From Acidobacteriota bacterium (GTDB taxonomy: Bacteria; Acidobacteriota; Terriglobia; Terriglobales; Acidobacteriaceae), in NCBI GenBank assembly GCA_021846945.1, contig JAJZVZ010000003.1, positions 1-64,000 on the forward strand: 64,000 bases of DNA, written 5' to 3'. The notes beneath the pieces were generated by a model that saw nothing but the letters and a program-made list of their open reading frames with translations, did no database searches and was not told the origin of the DNA. Positions 9,716 through 19,200 of this stretch are shown in pieces; the first letter of the stretch is position 1, and every line of letters starts with the position of its first letter. Position numbers and translations under genes: made by a program.

Positions 9716-9881
9716 CAAGTCTCCTATGCGTTTTTTTGCTCTTCTGGCTGTGGCATTTGTCTCAGCTCAAGGCGCCCGGGGCGGGCAGCACCGCATCTAC
9801 TACCAAGGCTATAATCAGAGAGCGGTCTGACGCCAAGTTTGTCCGTAAGAATTGCGTTAGGCTGCGGAAGAGTTTTTCTCC

Positions 9882-11090
9882 ATGACAGAAGCCGATCTTG
9901 CAGGATCGATACAGGCTACGGCCCTTGTGGCGCTTTTGGACGCGGCGCGTACTCCGCATAAGGTAGTTACATATCGCGGCGTTCTTACCCCCTCTGAGTT
10001 GGATGCGCCTGCCACGGAAACAGCGGCGCTGGCATCAGGCGCGGCCATTCACGACCTGGGCTGGATGCGGCGCGTGGCGGTGCGCGGAGCAGACCGCTTC
10101 AGATGGCTGAGCGGGATGGTTACGAACACGGTCAACGACCTGTTTCCGAATTCAGGGGCGTGGAACTTCGTGCTGAACGCACAGGGACGGATTCAGGGTG
10201 ATCTGACGGTCTGGCGCACGGGCGCGGAGCCTTCACCTCCGCGGCGTAATCAGGGAGCCCGAAGCGCAATAGAGGGAGATCCGCTGCTGGGTACCCCATT
10301 TGCCGGGGAATCCGGCCTGGAGCTGGAGATTGCGGCCGATCAGTTCGAGCGCCTGATGACGCATCTGGATCATTTCATCATCATGGATGATGTCGAGCTG
10401 ATTCCGCTGGGCGAAGAGCAGGTGGGCGAGGCAGGCTCAGAGACCGCCGTCGGGCTGACGGGGCCGTTGGCGAGCGAGGTGCTGGAACGGGTGGGACTGC
10501 CGGTCATCGTGCAGCCGATGTCGGCCGTGAGCGTAGAGTGGAACGGCTGGGATGTACGGATTTTGCGCGGCTACGGCGTGCTGGCGCAGCACTATGAGCT
10601 TTGGTTGCCGTCCGCCGGGCTGGGCAAGCTGTGGTCGTGCCTGCGCACGGGGGGCGCTACGCCAGTTGGCTGCGCAGCGGTGGAGAAGTTTCGGATTGCC
10701 GAGGGGATTCCCCGGTATGGCGTTGATATTATGGAGCGTGACCTGCCGCAGGAGACCTCGCAGATGCGGGCGCTGCACTTTAATAAAGGTTGCTACCTGG
10801 GTCAGGAGATCGTGGAGCGCATCCGCTCGCGTGGCAATGTGCACCGGCACTTGCGGCCGCTGGAGTTGCTTGGACCGGTACCGCCGGCGGGCACGGAACT
10901 GACCCTGGAAGACGGCAAGTCTGCCGGGCAGATTACCAGTGCGGCCGAGTTGCCGCTGCAGGCTGGAGCGCGAGTGTTCGCTCTTGGCATGATCGTCAGT
11001 GAAGCGGAGCAGGGCAACCCGTCGTTCAGCTATAAAACTGAATCGGATACGGGCACAGCGCGGCTTCTCACGGCGCCGCCGGCCCTGTGA
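9882..11090 (+). CDS. ygfZ: YgfZ/GcvT-like folate-binding protein
   Basis: A 402-residue protein of the GcvT/YgfZ aminomethyltransferase-like superfamily. The YgfZ signature KGCYLGQEIVERIRSRG is near residue 301, with its conserved Cys present. The N-terminal region contains WLSGMVTNTVNDL. YgfZ proteins bind tetrahydrofolate and help assembly or repair of iron-sulfur enzymes such as MiaB. The protein is cytoplasmic with no signal peptide. A short insertion near residues 115-140 (EPSPPRRNQGARS) is unusual and may be lineage-specific. A TATAAT at 9810-9815 upstream is a candidate -10 element. Confidence 0.85.
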   Translation: MTEADLAGSIQATALVALLDAARTPHKVVTYRGVLTPSELDAPATETAALASGAAIHDLGWMRRVAVRGADRFRWLSGMVTNTVNDLFPNSGAWNFVLNAQGRIQGDLTVWRTGAEPSPPRRNQGARSAIEGDPLLGTPFAGESGLELEIAADQFERLMTHLDHFIIMDDVELIPLGEEQVGEAGSETAVGLTGPLASEVLERVGLPVIVQPMSAVSVEWNGWDVRILRGYGVLAQHYELWLPSAGLGKLWSCLRTGGATPVGCAAVEKFRIAEGIPRYGVDIMERDLPQETSQMRALHFNKGCYLGQEIVERIRSRGNVHRHLRPLELLGPVPPAGTELTLEDGKSAGQITSAAELPLQAGARVFALGMIVSEAEQGNPSFSYKTESDTGTARLLTAPPAL

Positions 11091-11174
11091 AAAGATGCGC
11101 CGGGAGGCCGGCCATAGCCGGTTGGCAAGGCAGACAATCAGAAATTCAGCAAGACGAACGGGAAACGGGAGACC

Positions 11175-11795
11175 ATGAGCGATACTCCAAAATTCGAAGT
11201 CATTGACCGCCGCAAGATTAAGGCGGAGGAGGAACGGGAGGAGCACCAGCCCCCTGCAGCGGAAGCGAAGCCGGAAAAGACTCCAGTCGAGCCCGGTGCC
11301 GGACCGCGGCTGGTGACGAACGAGAGCCGGCGTGAATCTGCCGCCGCAGCGGAGCCGCAGTTGGGCGCCGCAGTGCAGGAGCCCGAGTCGGAATTGCCTT
11401 CCCCGCCAACGGCTCAGGAGAGTCATGCGCAGAAGGCCGCCTATGACGCCTCGGCGCAGCGGCTTGAGGACCTGATCCGGGCGCAGAATCCGGGTATGGG
11501 TGCGCCACCTCCAGTGAGCTTCGAGACCCTGATCCAGCAGTTTTATGTTTCGGCGATGATCCAGATGGGAGCGGGAACGCAGGAGGGCCAGCGGCCGCAT
11601 GTTGATATTATGGGCGCGCGCACGACCATCGACCTGCTGGGCATTCTGGCGGAGAAGACAAAGGGCAACCTAACTGACGCGGAGGATCGCACCCTGCAGT
11701 CAGTCTTGTTCGACGTGCGGATGGCCTTCCTGGAACTGACCAGCATGATCAACATGCAGAGTATGCCGCCGCCTCCGCCCGCGGGCAAGAAATGA
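11175..11795 (+). CDS. DUF1844 domain-containing protein
   Basis: A 206-residue cytoplasmic protein. Residues 1-100 are charged, Glu/Ala/Pro-rich and probably disordered. Residues about 115-200 form the DUF1844 helical domain (FETLIQQFYVSAMIQMG, then ARTTIDLLGILAEKTKGNLT and a Met/Leu-rich last helix). The domain is widespread in Acidobacteria and other deep-branching bacteria and has no assigned function. The start is preceded by GGGAGA. It lies 84 bases after the YgfZ-like gene on the same strand. Confidence 0.85.
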   Translation: MSDTPKFEVIDRRKIKAEEEREEHQPPAAEAKPEKTPVEPGAGPRLVTNESRRESAAAAEPQLGAAVQEPESELPSPPTAQESHAQKAAYDASAQRLEDLIRAQNPGMGAPPPVSFETLIQQFYVSAMIQMGAGTQEGQRPHVDIMGARTTIDLLGILAEKTKGNLTDAEDRTLQSVLFDVRMAFLELTSMINMQSMPPPPPAGKK

Positions 11796-11796
11796 G

Positions 11797-11987
11797 AACA
11801 GCTTCCAGCCTTCAGCACTCAGCTTTCAGTTTCGAAACAAGGATATTCCTGCGGTGTGGTTCCATAGCGTGATTCCCCGGATTGGGAGCCACTGCAACCC
11901 CCGGCATGAGAGAGAGAACGGCCTCCACGCTCCCAGCAAGGAGCAAGCCACTGAAAGCTGAAGACTGTGAGCTGAAGGCTGCAAGCC
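11797..11987. repeat. imperfect inverted repeat of TTCAGC-type motifs
   Basis: Two arms of about 38 bases (11797-11834 and 11949-11987) are imperfect reverse complements. The left carries CAGCCTTCAGC and CAGCTTTCAGT; the right carries CTGAAAGCTGAAG and GAGCTGAAGGCTG. About 115 bases lie between them. Further AGCTTAAAGC/AGAAGCTAAAG copies continue to 12012, just before the next gene. It resembles a small palindromic repeat unit rather than coding sequence. Confidence 0.6.
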
Positions 11988-12014
11988 AGGAGCTTAAAGC
12001 TAGAAGCTAAAGAG

Positions 12015-12815
12015 ATGGAAGGTCAGCTTACATTCCTGGGCACGGGAACCTCCATGGGAGTTCCGACGCTGGGGTGCGACTGTGCCGTGTGTACCTCGGC
12101 GGACCCGCGCGATCGACGCCTGCGGCCCTCGGCGCTGTTGCGCTGGGCGCAGCCGGGCGCGGACGAGCGCGAGCGCGCGGTGGTATTCGACACCGGCCCG
12201 GATTTCCGCGAGCAGGCATTGCGGGCAGGGCTGATGCGGCTGGATGCCGTGTTTTACACACACTCGCACGCCGACCACATCTTTGGGATGGACGATCTGC
12301 GTCCGCTCAGCTTTCGGGCCAGCCGCGAAGGAGGGCCGATACCGCTGTATGCCGCGCCGGAGACGATCGCTGTTCTGGAGCGCGTCTACGAGTACACTTT
12401 TTCGCCGCAAGCCACCTATCCGACGCGCGCGCGGGTCACCCTGGAGCCTCTGGCAGAGTGCAACCGGGTGCACGGCGTTGAATTCCGGCGCGTTCCGATC
12501 ATGCACGGAAAAATGGAGATATGCGGCTTCCGGTTTGGGCGAGCGGCTTACTTGACCGACGTGAGCGCCATCCCCGAGGAGAGCTTTGCGCTACTGGAAG
12601 GCGTGGATCTGCTCGTACTGTCGGCGTTGCGCCACAAGCCGCACCCCAGCCACGCTACCGTGGAGCAGGCGGTGGGCTGGGCCCGGCGGATCGGCGCGAA
12701 ACAAACCTTGCTGACTCATATCGCCCACGAGCTGGGCCACGAGCAGACCAATCGCGCTCTGCCTGACGGCATGAAACTAGCCTACGACGGGTTGAGCGTG
12801 CCCGTGACCCTATGA
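12015..12815 (+). CDS. PhnP-like MBL-fold metallo-hydrolase
   Basis: A 266-residue metallo-beta-lactamase-fold phosphodiesterase. It starts with LTFLGTGTSMGVPTLGCDCAVC, the PhnP/YcbB-like signature including the Cys-containing insertion. The metal-binding HSHADHIFGMDD follows at about residue 84, MHGKMEICG and YLTDVSAIP supply further ligands, and HIAHELGH is near the C-terminus. Relatives hydrolyse cyclic phosphates of ribose or act on tRNA ends or lipoyl groups, so the substrate is unclear. The stop overlaps the ribF start by four bases (ATGA), indicating translational coupling. Confidence 0.85.
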   Translation: MEGQLTFLGTGTSMGVPTLGCDCAVCTSADPRDRRLRPSALLRWAQPGADERERAVVFDTGPDFREQALRAGLMRLDAVFYTHSHADHIFGMDDLRPLSFRASREGGPIPLYAAPETIAVLERVYEYTFSPQATYPTRARVTLEPLAECNRVHGVEFRRVPIMHGKMEICGFRFGRAAYLTDVSAIPEESFALLEGVDLLVLSALRHKPHPSHATVEQAVGWARRIGAKQTLLTHIAHELGHEQTNRALPDGMKLAYDGLSVPVTL

Positions 12816-13789
12816 GCGGAGCCGGGGCCAGTGTGGCGCATGGTGGGCGGAGGGTTCCCGTCTTCCGGTCGCTGGCGGAGATTCCCACCGGCTTTGGTCC
12901 CACGGTGGCGGCGATCGGGAACTTCGACGGCGTGCACCTGGGACACCGCGAAATTCTCTCCGCCGTGGTGGCTGAAGCGCGTGCCGTAGACGCCCGCGCA
13001 GTTGCCATTACCTTCGAACCGCATCCGGAGCATTTCCTGCGCCCGGAGCAGGCCCCGCAGCTTCTGACGCCGCTTGCCGAGCGTCTGCGGCTGCTCAGCA
13101 GTACCGGCATCGACGCGGTGCTCGTGCTTTCCTTTGACGCGGCGCTGGCGCGGCTCGCGGCGCGGGATTTCGCGCGTACCATCCTGAAGGATGCGCTTGC
13201 CTTGCGGGGACTGCACGAGGGACACAACTTCCGCTTTGGACACGGCGCTGAGGCCGGAGTGCGGGAACTGGCACTCCTGGGCTCCGAATTCGGGTTTGGT
13301 GTGCATGTCCACGACGCGGTACGGGTGCGGGGGATGGAGGTATCGAGTTCCGCGATCCGGGCGCTGGTGGCCGCTGGAGACGTGCGGCGGGCGCGCTGGA
13401 TGCTGGGCCGGCCGTTTGCGGTGCTTTCGACGCAGTCGCGCGGGCGCGGCATTGGAACGCGGCTACTGGTGCCGACAGTGAATATGGCTCCGTATCCGGG
13501 GTTGCTTCCGGCCTTCGGCGTGTATGTGACGCGGCTGAAGCTGAACGGAATTCGCTTTCAGGCAGTCACGAATGTCGGGAACCGGCCCACCTTTGGCGAC
13601 GCGTCATTTGCCGTCGAGTCACACATTCTCAATTTTGAGCCGGTCGAGATGGACGAAACGACCCCGATCGAACTGGAGTTTCTGTTGCGGCTGCGCGGCG
13701 AGCAGCAGTGGTCGTCGCCCGATGCGCTGAAGGCGCAGATCCTTAAAGATGTGGCACGGGCAAATCGATACTTCCGGTTAACTAAATAG
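12812..13789 (+). CDS. ribF: bifunctional riboflavin kinase/FAD synthetase
   Basis: A 325-residue RibF that converts riboflavin to FMN and then FAD in the cytosol. The N-terminal nucleotidyltransferase half has GNFDGVHLGH and a SSSAIR motif near residue 183. The C-terminal kinase half has LVPTVNMAP (P-T-x-N) and TNVGNRPTFG. Length matches the family. The ATG at 12812 overlaps the stop of the upstream MBL-fold gene. Its 3' end overlaps that of the convergent minus-strand gene by 8 bases. Confidence 0.95.
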   Translation: MSGAGASVAHGGRRVPVFRSLAEIPTGFGPTVAAIGNFDGVHLGHREILSAVVAEARAVDARAVAITFEPHPEHFLRPEQAPQLLTPLAERLRLLSSTGIDAVLVLSFDAALARLAARDFARTILKDALALRGLHEGHNFRFGHGAEAGVRELALLGSEFGFGVHVHDAVRVRGMEVSSSAIRALVAAGDVRRARWMLGRPFAVLSTQSRGRGIGTRLLVPTVNMAPYPGLLPAFGVYVTRLKLNGIRFQAVTNVGNRPTFGDASFAVESHILNFEPVEMDETTPIELEFLLRLRGEQQWSSPDALKAQILKDVARANRYFRLTK

Positions 13790-14315
13790 GCTGCTTGTCC
13801 CGTGCTTCTTCCGTGCGCGCTGCAAACGTGTCCTGGACGAATTGCAGGATATACCGTTCGTCGCCGCGGCTGAGCAGGCGCGCAATTTTGGGGATCATCA
13901 GCCCCCATAGCACAAGCGCGGGGGGAATGAGCAGGCCGGCCCAAATCGTGAGGTTCAAAAAGTCGTGACGCTTCACGGCATAGTTCAACGTTCCCAAAAA
14001 GATCGCCAGTGCGATGACCACCAAAAGACCAAGCCAGATGCGCAGGAACCAGATCGTCCATTCCGGAAAATCAAAGTAGCCCTCGATCCTGGTTCCGCCC
14101 GGCGCCTGGTCGAAGCGCCCATAAAACTGGCATGGGAAGTCGCTGCGGCCGGAGCGGCGCCGGAGTATTTTGAATGCGTTGCGGCCAGCCTCAAGGCGGA
14201 GTGAAATCCTCGCCTTCCCGTCCGGATCCATTTGTTCCTTTTCGACGGAACGGGACAGGACTGCTGCGGCTTCTTCTGGAGCAAGAGTGGAGTGGAAGAC
14301 GTGCATCTTTCTCAT
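13782..14315 (-). CDS. hypothetical membrane protein (two TM segments)
   Basis: A 177-residue protein I do not recognise by name. Residues 1-90 are soluble with alternating strands (FYGRFDQAPGGTRIEGYFDF). Two hydrophobic segments follow (about 98-115 IWLGLLVVIALAIFLG and 123-145 LTIWAGLLIPPALVLWGLM) and then a charged tail. This layout of a small N-terminal beta region and a hairpin of two helices is common in uncharacterised inner-membrane proteins. It follows the penicillin-binding protein by 8 bases on the same strand, so co-transcription is likely. Confidence 0.72.
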   Translation of the reverse strand: MRKMHVFHSTLAPEEAAAVLSRSVEKEQMDPDGKARISLRLEAGRNAFKILRRRSGRSDFPCQFYGRFDQAPGGTRIEGYFDFPEWTIWFLRIWLGLLVVIALAIFLGTLNYAVKRHDFLNLTIWAGLLIPPALVLWGLMIPKIARLLSRGDERYILQFVQDTFAARTEEARDKQPI

Positions 14316-14323
14316 AGCTTGGC

Positions 14324-16630
14324 TTATCGGACCACCTTTGCACCCGATCCCTTTGCAGACAGGTTCTCCCGCACGACCGGGTGCAAAGATGCGGGATGGG
14401 AGTTCTGTGGCAGGGCGGCCTGCTGCATCGGAGGAGTGGATTGATCACCCGGAAACTGCTCGTCGGGCTTGCCTGCAATGGCGGCGCGCATGAAGGTCAT
14501 CCAGATGGGCAGCGCGGCGCGTGCGCCGGTTTCCTTGTCGCCCAGCGATTGCCGATTGTCGTAGCCCACCCAGACACCGCAAGTGACTGAAGGCGAAAAG
14601 CCCAGAAACCACGCGTCGGTAAAGTTGCTGGTGGTTCCCGTCTTGCCGCCCAGCGGATGGTTCAACTGCGAAGCAGCGGCGGCGGTGCCGTGATGGACCA
14701 CAGCTTCCAGCAGGGTCATCATGCTGCGCGCTGTCCGCTGGTCGATCACCTGCTTGACCGGAGACGAATCCTGCCACAGCGTAATGCCGTCAGCGTTTGA
14801 GACATTGCGGATGAGGCGCGGGGTCACGCGCAGTCCGTCGTTCGGGAAGACCGAATAGGAGGCCACTTGTTCCACGAGCGGAACCTCTACAGCACCCAGC
14901 GCGATGGGCAGATAGGGAGGGATGTTGCTCGTAACTCCGAAGCGGTGTGCCATATCGATGACCGTGTGGATACCGACGCGCGACGCCAGCTTGAGGGCGG
15001 GAATATTGCGTGAGTCGGCAAAGGCGGTGGTGAGCGTGATCGGGCCCATGTAGTTGTTTTCGTAGTCGTGGGGAACGTAGCTGCCGAAGCGTACCGGGCC
15101 GTCGACGATGGTGTCGCCGGGTTTGAGGCCGGCCTCGAAGGCGGCGGTGTAGACGTACGGCTTGAAGCTGGAACCGGTTTGCCGCTCCGCTTGCGTGGCG
15201 CGGTTGAACTGGCTCAGAGCGTAGTCCCGCCCGCCAACCATGGCCAGGATGTCGCCGGTGGTGTTGTCCATGGCCAGCAGAGCGCCCTGGACGCCGGAAT
15301 CCTGCTCCAGCGTAGCGCGGCGCGCATTGCCCTCAACCGCATTGGCGAGGTGGATGTAGATGATGTCCCCGGGCTTGACCAGAGCGTCGCCGTAGCGCTG
15401 CCCGGTCCACTGCCAGTCCGCGGGCAGAAGAACCACTTTTTGCTCGCCGACGCGAGCGTCGATTTCGAGCGGCAGGACGCGCATGACGAGGGCGTGGACG
15501 TAGTCGCCGGGATGGGTCGCCACGGCCCAGTCGGGATGACTGTAGTTGTCGAGGGTGTAACCGGCCGCCAGCACATTTTCGGGTTGGCCCTTCCAGCCAT
15601 GCCGGCGCTCATAGGCTGCGAGCCCGTCATCCACGGCCTGGTTGGCCGTCTCCTGCAGGTCGAGGTCCAGCGTGGTTTCGATCTTCAGGCCGGCTTCATG
15701 TACCTCGTCGGAGCCGAAGCGCTGATCGAGTTCGCGACGCACTTCATCCTGAAACCACGGCGCTACCGAACCCTCTGGCTGGGCGATGTGCAGGCCCAGC
15801 GGGGCCCTTCGCGCTTCTTCCGCCTGGGCATGGGTGATGGCCTTATCCGCCTCCATCTCATCGAGCACCAGATTACGGCGGCGCTGCGCCTTTTCCGGAT
15901 TCAGGATCGGAGAGTAAGCCACCGGTCCTTTGGGAAGGCCGGCGAGGAGCGCCGCCTCGGTGAGCGTCAGATCCCTGGCGTGTTTCGAAAAGTAGAACTC
16001 CGAGGCAGCCTCGAAGCCATACATGCCGCTGCCCAGATAAATCTGGTTGCCGTAGAGTGTGAAGATTTGCTGCTTGGTGAAGTTGCGCTCGATCTGGATC
16101 GCCAGATAGGCCTCTTCAATCTTGCGGGTATAGGTGCGATTGGAAGAGAGAAAGAGGTTACGCGCCAACTGCATGGTCAGCGTGGAGGCGCCCTGCGAGC
16201 GTCCGTGCGTGCGCAGATCATGCACCAGGGCTTCGAGGACGCGGAAGACGTTGATGCCCCAGTGCGACTCGAAGTTCTTGTCCTCGATGGAAATGACGGC
16301 CTCGCGCAGGACGGGCGCAAAGTCGTTGTACCCGATCACTACGCGCCTCTGCAGCGCAAAGGATCCGATGATGCGGCCCTTGCGGTCGTAAAGATCAGTA
16401 ATGGTCGAAGGGCGATAGGTTTCAAGCTCGCTGATCTGGGGCAGATCGGCGGAGTAGATCAGGGTGAGACCGGCGAGGGAGCCGGTAATGGCCGCGAGCA
16501 CCAACAGCACTGCCAGGGCCGAGCGGCCTGCAACCTTGCGGCGGCGTAGAGTCGAAGGCGACGCCGCGGCCAGCCGGCGTGACCGGCCAAGGCCGCGCGA
16601 TTCAACAGGCCGTTGGGGGTTGGCAGCCAA
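14324..16630 (-). CDS. class A penicillin-binding protein (transglycosylase/transpeptidase)
   Basis: A 768-residue bifunctional peptidoglycan synthase. It has a short basic cytoplasmic tail and one TM helix (ALAVLLVLAAITGSLAGLTLIY). The GT51 domain carries the catalytic Glu in SIEDKNFESHWG and the QGASTLTMQLARN and YLGSGMYGFEAAS motifs. The transpeptidase domain carries TGSSFKPY (SxxK), ADSRNIP (SxN) and GKTGTTSN (KTG). All active-site residues are present. The track start is a TTG; a GTG seven codons in would also work. It is downstream of the S41-like gene on the same strand (220-base gap), and a small membrane protein follows. Confidence 0.93.
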   Translation of the reverse strand: MAANPQRPVESRGLGRSRRLAAASPSTLRRRKVAGRSALAVLLVLAAITGSLAGLTLIYSADLPQISELETYRPSTITDLYDRKGRIIGSFALQRRVVIGYNDFAPVLREAVISIEDKNFESHWGINVFRVLEALVHDLRTHGRSQGASTLTMQLARNLFLSSNRTYTRKIEEAYLAIQIERNFTKQQIFTLYGNQIYLGSGMYGFEAASEFYFSKHARDLTLTEAALLAGLPKGPVAYSPILNPEKAQRRRNLVLDEMEADKAITHAQAEEARRAPLGLHIAQPEGSVAPWFQDEVRRELDQRFGSDEVHEAGLKIETTLDLDLQETANQAVDDGLAAYERRHGWKGQPENVLAAGYTLDNYSHPDWAVATHPGDYVHALVMRVLPLEIDARVGEQKVVLLPADWQWTGQRYGDALVKPGDIIYIHLANAVEGNARRATLEQDSGVQGALLAMDNTTGDILAMVGGRDYALSQFNRATQAERQTGSSFKPYVYTAAFEAGLKPGDTIVDGPVRFGSYVPHDYENNYMGPITLTTAFADSRNIPALKLASRVGIHTVIDMAHRFGVTSNIPPYLPIALGAVEVPLVEQVASYSVFPNDGLRVTPRLIRNVSNADGITLWQDSSPVKQVIDQRTARSMMTLLEAVVHHGTAAAASQLNHPLGGKTGTTSNFTDAWFLGFSPSVTCGVWVGYDNRQSLGDKETGARAALPIWMTFMRAAIAGKPDEQFPGDQSTPPMQQAALPQNSHPASLHPVVRENLSAKGSGAKVVR

Positions 16631-16850
16631 GCGATTCGCGCCTCATCAGCATATCCCCAAGGTGCGGGGGAAAATGCCTCAGCCTAAGGCTAGCATCTTG
16701 ACGCGTTTCGCGGACGATCGCGGAACGCATCCGTACCATAGAGTGTACGAGCCAATACGCAGAACGGAAGACACTCAAATACGGAACTGTCACAGCGGCA
16801 CATTGACCGCTGGACAAATTGAGTGTTCAAGGCAACAAAGAGATGAGTGT

Positions 16851-18089
16851 TCAGCCTTGCTTCGCCTTCAACAGATCGAGCGCCTTGTTGAGGATCTCGT
16901 CTCCGTTCGGAGGCGGTGTCTGCTCGGTTTCTTCATCCAAGACCACAGGCAGGTTGACGGCGACGGTCGGAGCGACCGCTTCGTCCTGAATTTTCTTGCC
17001 GTTGGGGCTTTCATACTTGGCCACGGTAAGCAGGATGGCGGCGCCGTCAGGCAACGGGATGGTCTTCTGGACGGATCCCTCGCCAAAAGTGCGTTCGCCG
17101 ACCACATCGCCACGATTGTGGTCTGCAATGGCCGCGGCGGTAATTTCAGGCGCGCCAAAGGTGCCGCGGTTGACGAGCACCGCCAAAGGCGCATCCGTGA
17201 GGAATTGGGCCGGGTCGGCATTGAAGGTCTGCATAGCATATTTCTGACCGACCAGCTTGGCCAGAGCGCCCTGGTTGATGAAGAAGTTCGCCAGACGAAT
17301 ACCCTGCTGCATGTCTTTGCCGTGGCAGTCGCGCAGGTCAAGGACGATCTTTTGATTTTTGCCGGCGGCTTTGATCTTGGCGGCAATCTCGCTGACGCGT
17401 TCCGCCGTCAGTTCGTCAGGCTTGAGGTAGAGAACGGTCCCGTTGTTATATTCCTGCTGGGCGACCGGGGGCAGCGGCGTAGCGGCGCGTGTGAGCGTCA
17501 GCTTGTCCGGATCTGCCTTGAATGGACGCACTACGGCCATGGAGATCGTGGTTCCGGCTTTGCCTTCGAGCATGAGGCGGATGACGGCCAGCGACAACTC
17601 GCGGGTGGAATGCCCCCCGATCGCTTCAATGACGTCTCCATCCTTGAGATGGGCCTTGTCGGCGGGCGATCCCTGAATCACGCTCACCACCGTGGCATAG
17701 CCGTAGCGCTTGGAGACGATAAGGCCAACCTGATCCGAGCCTGTAGCGGGGCGATCCTTGAAGATCTTGTATTCGGTGGGAGTCAGGTAGCTGGAGTCGG
17801 CGTCGAGCGAATCAAGCAGGCCGTGCAGAGCGCCGTTGGTGACCTGATTGATGTTGGGCACGGTGACGTAGTCTGTCTGGATCTTCTTGAGAACTTCAGC
17901 ATAGACGCGCATCTGGCGATAGGCGCCGTCCTGCTCGCCTCCGGCATGTACGCCAAACATTCCGAACTCGCCCAGGGCAAAGCCGAGGCCGAGCGCGGCA
18001 AAGATCGCAACGGAGAGAACGAAAACAAAACGCTGGAAGAATCGTGACACAAACACCACCGGTGCGGCCCTCAAGGGGAACCGGGCCAC
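16851..18089 (-). CDS. S41 (C-terminal processing protease) homologue lacking catalytic Ser and Lys
   Basis: A 412-residue exported or membrane-anchored protein with a hydrophobic segment (about residues 20-42) and the CTP layout: N-terminal helical domain, PDZ (about 105-190, GLIVSKRYGYATVVSVIQGSP, GDVIEAIGG), and an S41 core with KIVLDLRDCHGK. Active family members have G-T-x-S-A-S-E and, 25 residues later, T-F-G-K-G. Here the same places read GTFGAPE and TFGEGSVQ. The catalytic Ser is therefore Gly and the catalytic Lys is Glu, at exactly the expected 25-residue spacing. It is probably a pseudoprotease, perhaps a peptide-binding scaffold. The start is GTG at 18089 with a weak ribosome-binding site. 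Confidence 0.85.
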   Translation of the reverse strand: MARFPLRAAPVVFVSRFFQRFVFVLSVAIFAALGLGFALGEFGMFGVHAGGEQDGAYRQMRVYAEVLKKIQTDYVTVPNINQVTNGALHGLLDSLDADSSYLTPTEYKIFKDRPATGSDQVGLIVSKRYGYATVVSVIQGSPADKAHLKDGDVIEAIGGHSTRELSLAVIRLMLEGKAGTTISMAVVRPFKADPDKLTLTRAATPLPPVAQQEYNNGTVLYLKPDELTAERVSEIAAKIKAAGKNQKIVLDLRDCHGKDMQQGIRLANFFINQGALAKLVGQKYAMQTFNADPAQFLTDAPLAVLVNRGTFGAPEITAAAIADHNRGDVVGERTFGEGSVQKTIPLPDGAAILLTVAKYESPNGKKIQDEAVAPTVAVNLPVVLDEETEQTPPPNGDEILNKALDLLKAKQG

Positions 18090-18306
18090 TAACCCACTTA
18101 GACTCCATGATAGCGCATCGGGAATCGGCGTAAAGGAATCACCAGACCGTGGGGGGCGGCCAGAACAAAATCAGGGATGCTGAATCGCGAAGGCTCAACT
18201 TCCAGGTCGGCGAGCCCAGGGCAGCGGTGGCCGCGGAAGCAAGTTCCAGGGGCGCACCTGGACTAACCCATTCCGGGTTTCACTATAAGGATCAACAGCT
18301 TAGCTC

Positions 18307-19200
18307 TTAATCGGCAGTAGCGGGCTGCTTCACCTTGGACGCGACGGACGGTCGGTCAAAGTCGCTTACTTGAGTAACCTTGCCGGCCCGCTGGACCCGA
18401 TCTTTTATCTGGAACTCCCGGGCAATCGGCAGGCTGTCCAGAACAGATTCGTCCCATCGGCGCAGAACGCTGTCGATGATGAGCCTGAGATCGGACCGAA
18501 GCGTGGCGCGGGCCATGTACTGAGCGTCCATGCTGTGCTTGGCAGGGAGAATAATGGCGTGATAGCAGGTGTCCAGTTGTTCCTTGGTGAGATGCGCGAA
18601 AGCCTTCTCCTCGCGGGCAAAGGCGACAGTTGCAGCGCCGGTGATTCCCGGGCGGCAAGGGAGTGCGGAAACCAGATGTTCCGGCAGTTTTGGCCGCGGA
18701 CCTACTAGGCTCATGTCTCCGAGGAGCACATTCAGAAGTTGTGGCAACTCATCGAGCTTCCAGCGGCGCAGAAAGGGCCCGACCGGGGTGAAGCGCTGGT
18801 TCGCGGCCGTTGTTACCGCGTGATGCTCAACGTCGGTCGAGTGAACCAGCGTTCGGAATTTAATGATAGTGAAGATGCGGCCGTGGCGGCCCACGCGCTT
18901 CTGCAGGAACAGAACCGGACCCGATGAAGTGAGGCGCACCGCCAGAGCAAGCATGAGGAAGATAGGAATCAGCAGCGGTAGCGCGAGCAAGACACAGGTA
19001 CAGTCAAAGACGCGTTTCGCGCGTGATTGCGACCAGGGACTCAGTCTGCGCAGAGAAATGGGCGTAGAAAGCGCACGATCTTGCGTTTGAGTGAACACCC
19101 GTTCTCTGGCTTGTTCCACATTATCCGAGATACTATGGCCCGACGTAAGTTCAACTCCTGTGTCGTCAAGATATCTTCTAACATTGAACTTGGCGTTCAA
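18307..19200 (-). CDS. bacterial sugar transferase (polyprenyl-phosphate phosphoglycosyl transferase)
   Basis: A 297-residue inner-membrane enzyme that transfers a sugar-1-phosphate to undecaprenyl phosphate, the first step of exopolysaccharide or glycan assembly. The hallmark region has [18 protein letters not shown] (re-entrant helix), KFRTL and [23 protein letters not shown]. The N-terminal 60 residues are extended and unlike the core; the C-terminus is longer than in minimal PglC types. The start is poorly defined: the only long option is TTG at 19200, with no Met until residue 82. It is divergent from the polysaccharide export gene at 19925, which supports a role in the same pathway. Confidence 0.85.
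   Translation of the reverse strand: MNAKFNVRRYLDDTGVELTSGHSISDNVEQARERVFTQTQDRALSTPISLRRLSPWSQSRAKRVFDCTCVLLALPLLIPIFLMLALAVRLTSSGPVLFLQKRVGRHGRIFTIIKFRTLVHSTDVEHHAVTTAANQRFTPVGPFLRRWKLDELPQLLNVLLGDMSLVGPRPKLPEHLVSALPCRPGITGAATVAFAREEKAFAHLTKEQLDTCYHAIILPAKHSMDAQYMARATLRSDLRLIIDSVLRRWDESVLDSLPIAREFQIKDRVQRAGKVTQVSDFDRPSVASKVKQPATAD

Noticed and set aside
15068-16549. 493-residue plus-strand ORF
   Set aside because: It is an antisense shadow of the penicillin-binding protein, which has all active-site motifs on the minus strand.
16464-18047. 527-residue plus-strand ORF
   Set aside because: Antisense shadow of the S41-like gene and of the 5' end of the PBP gene.
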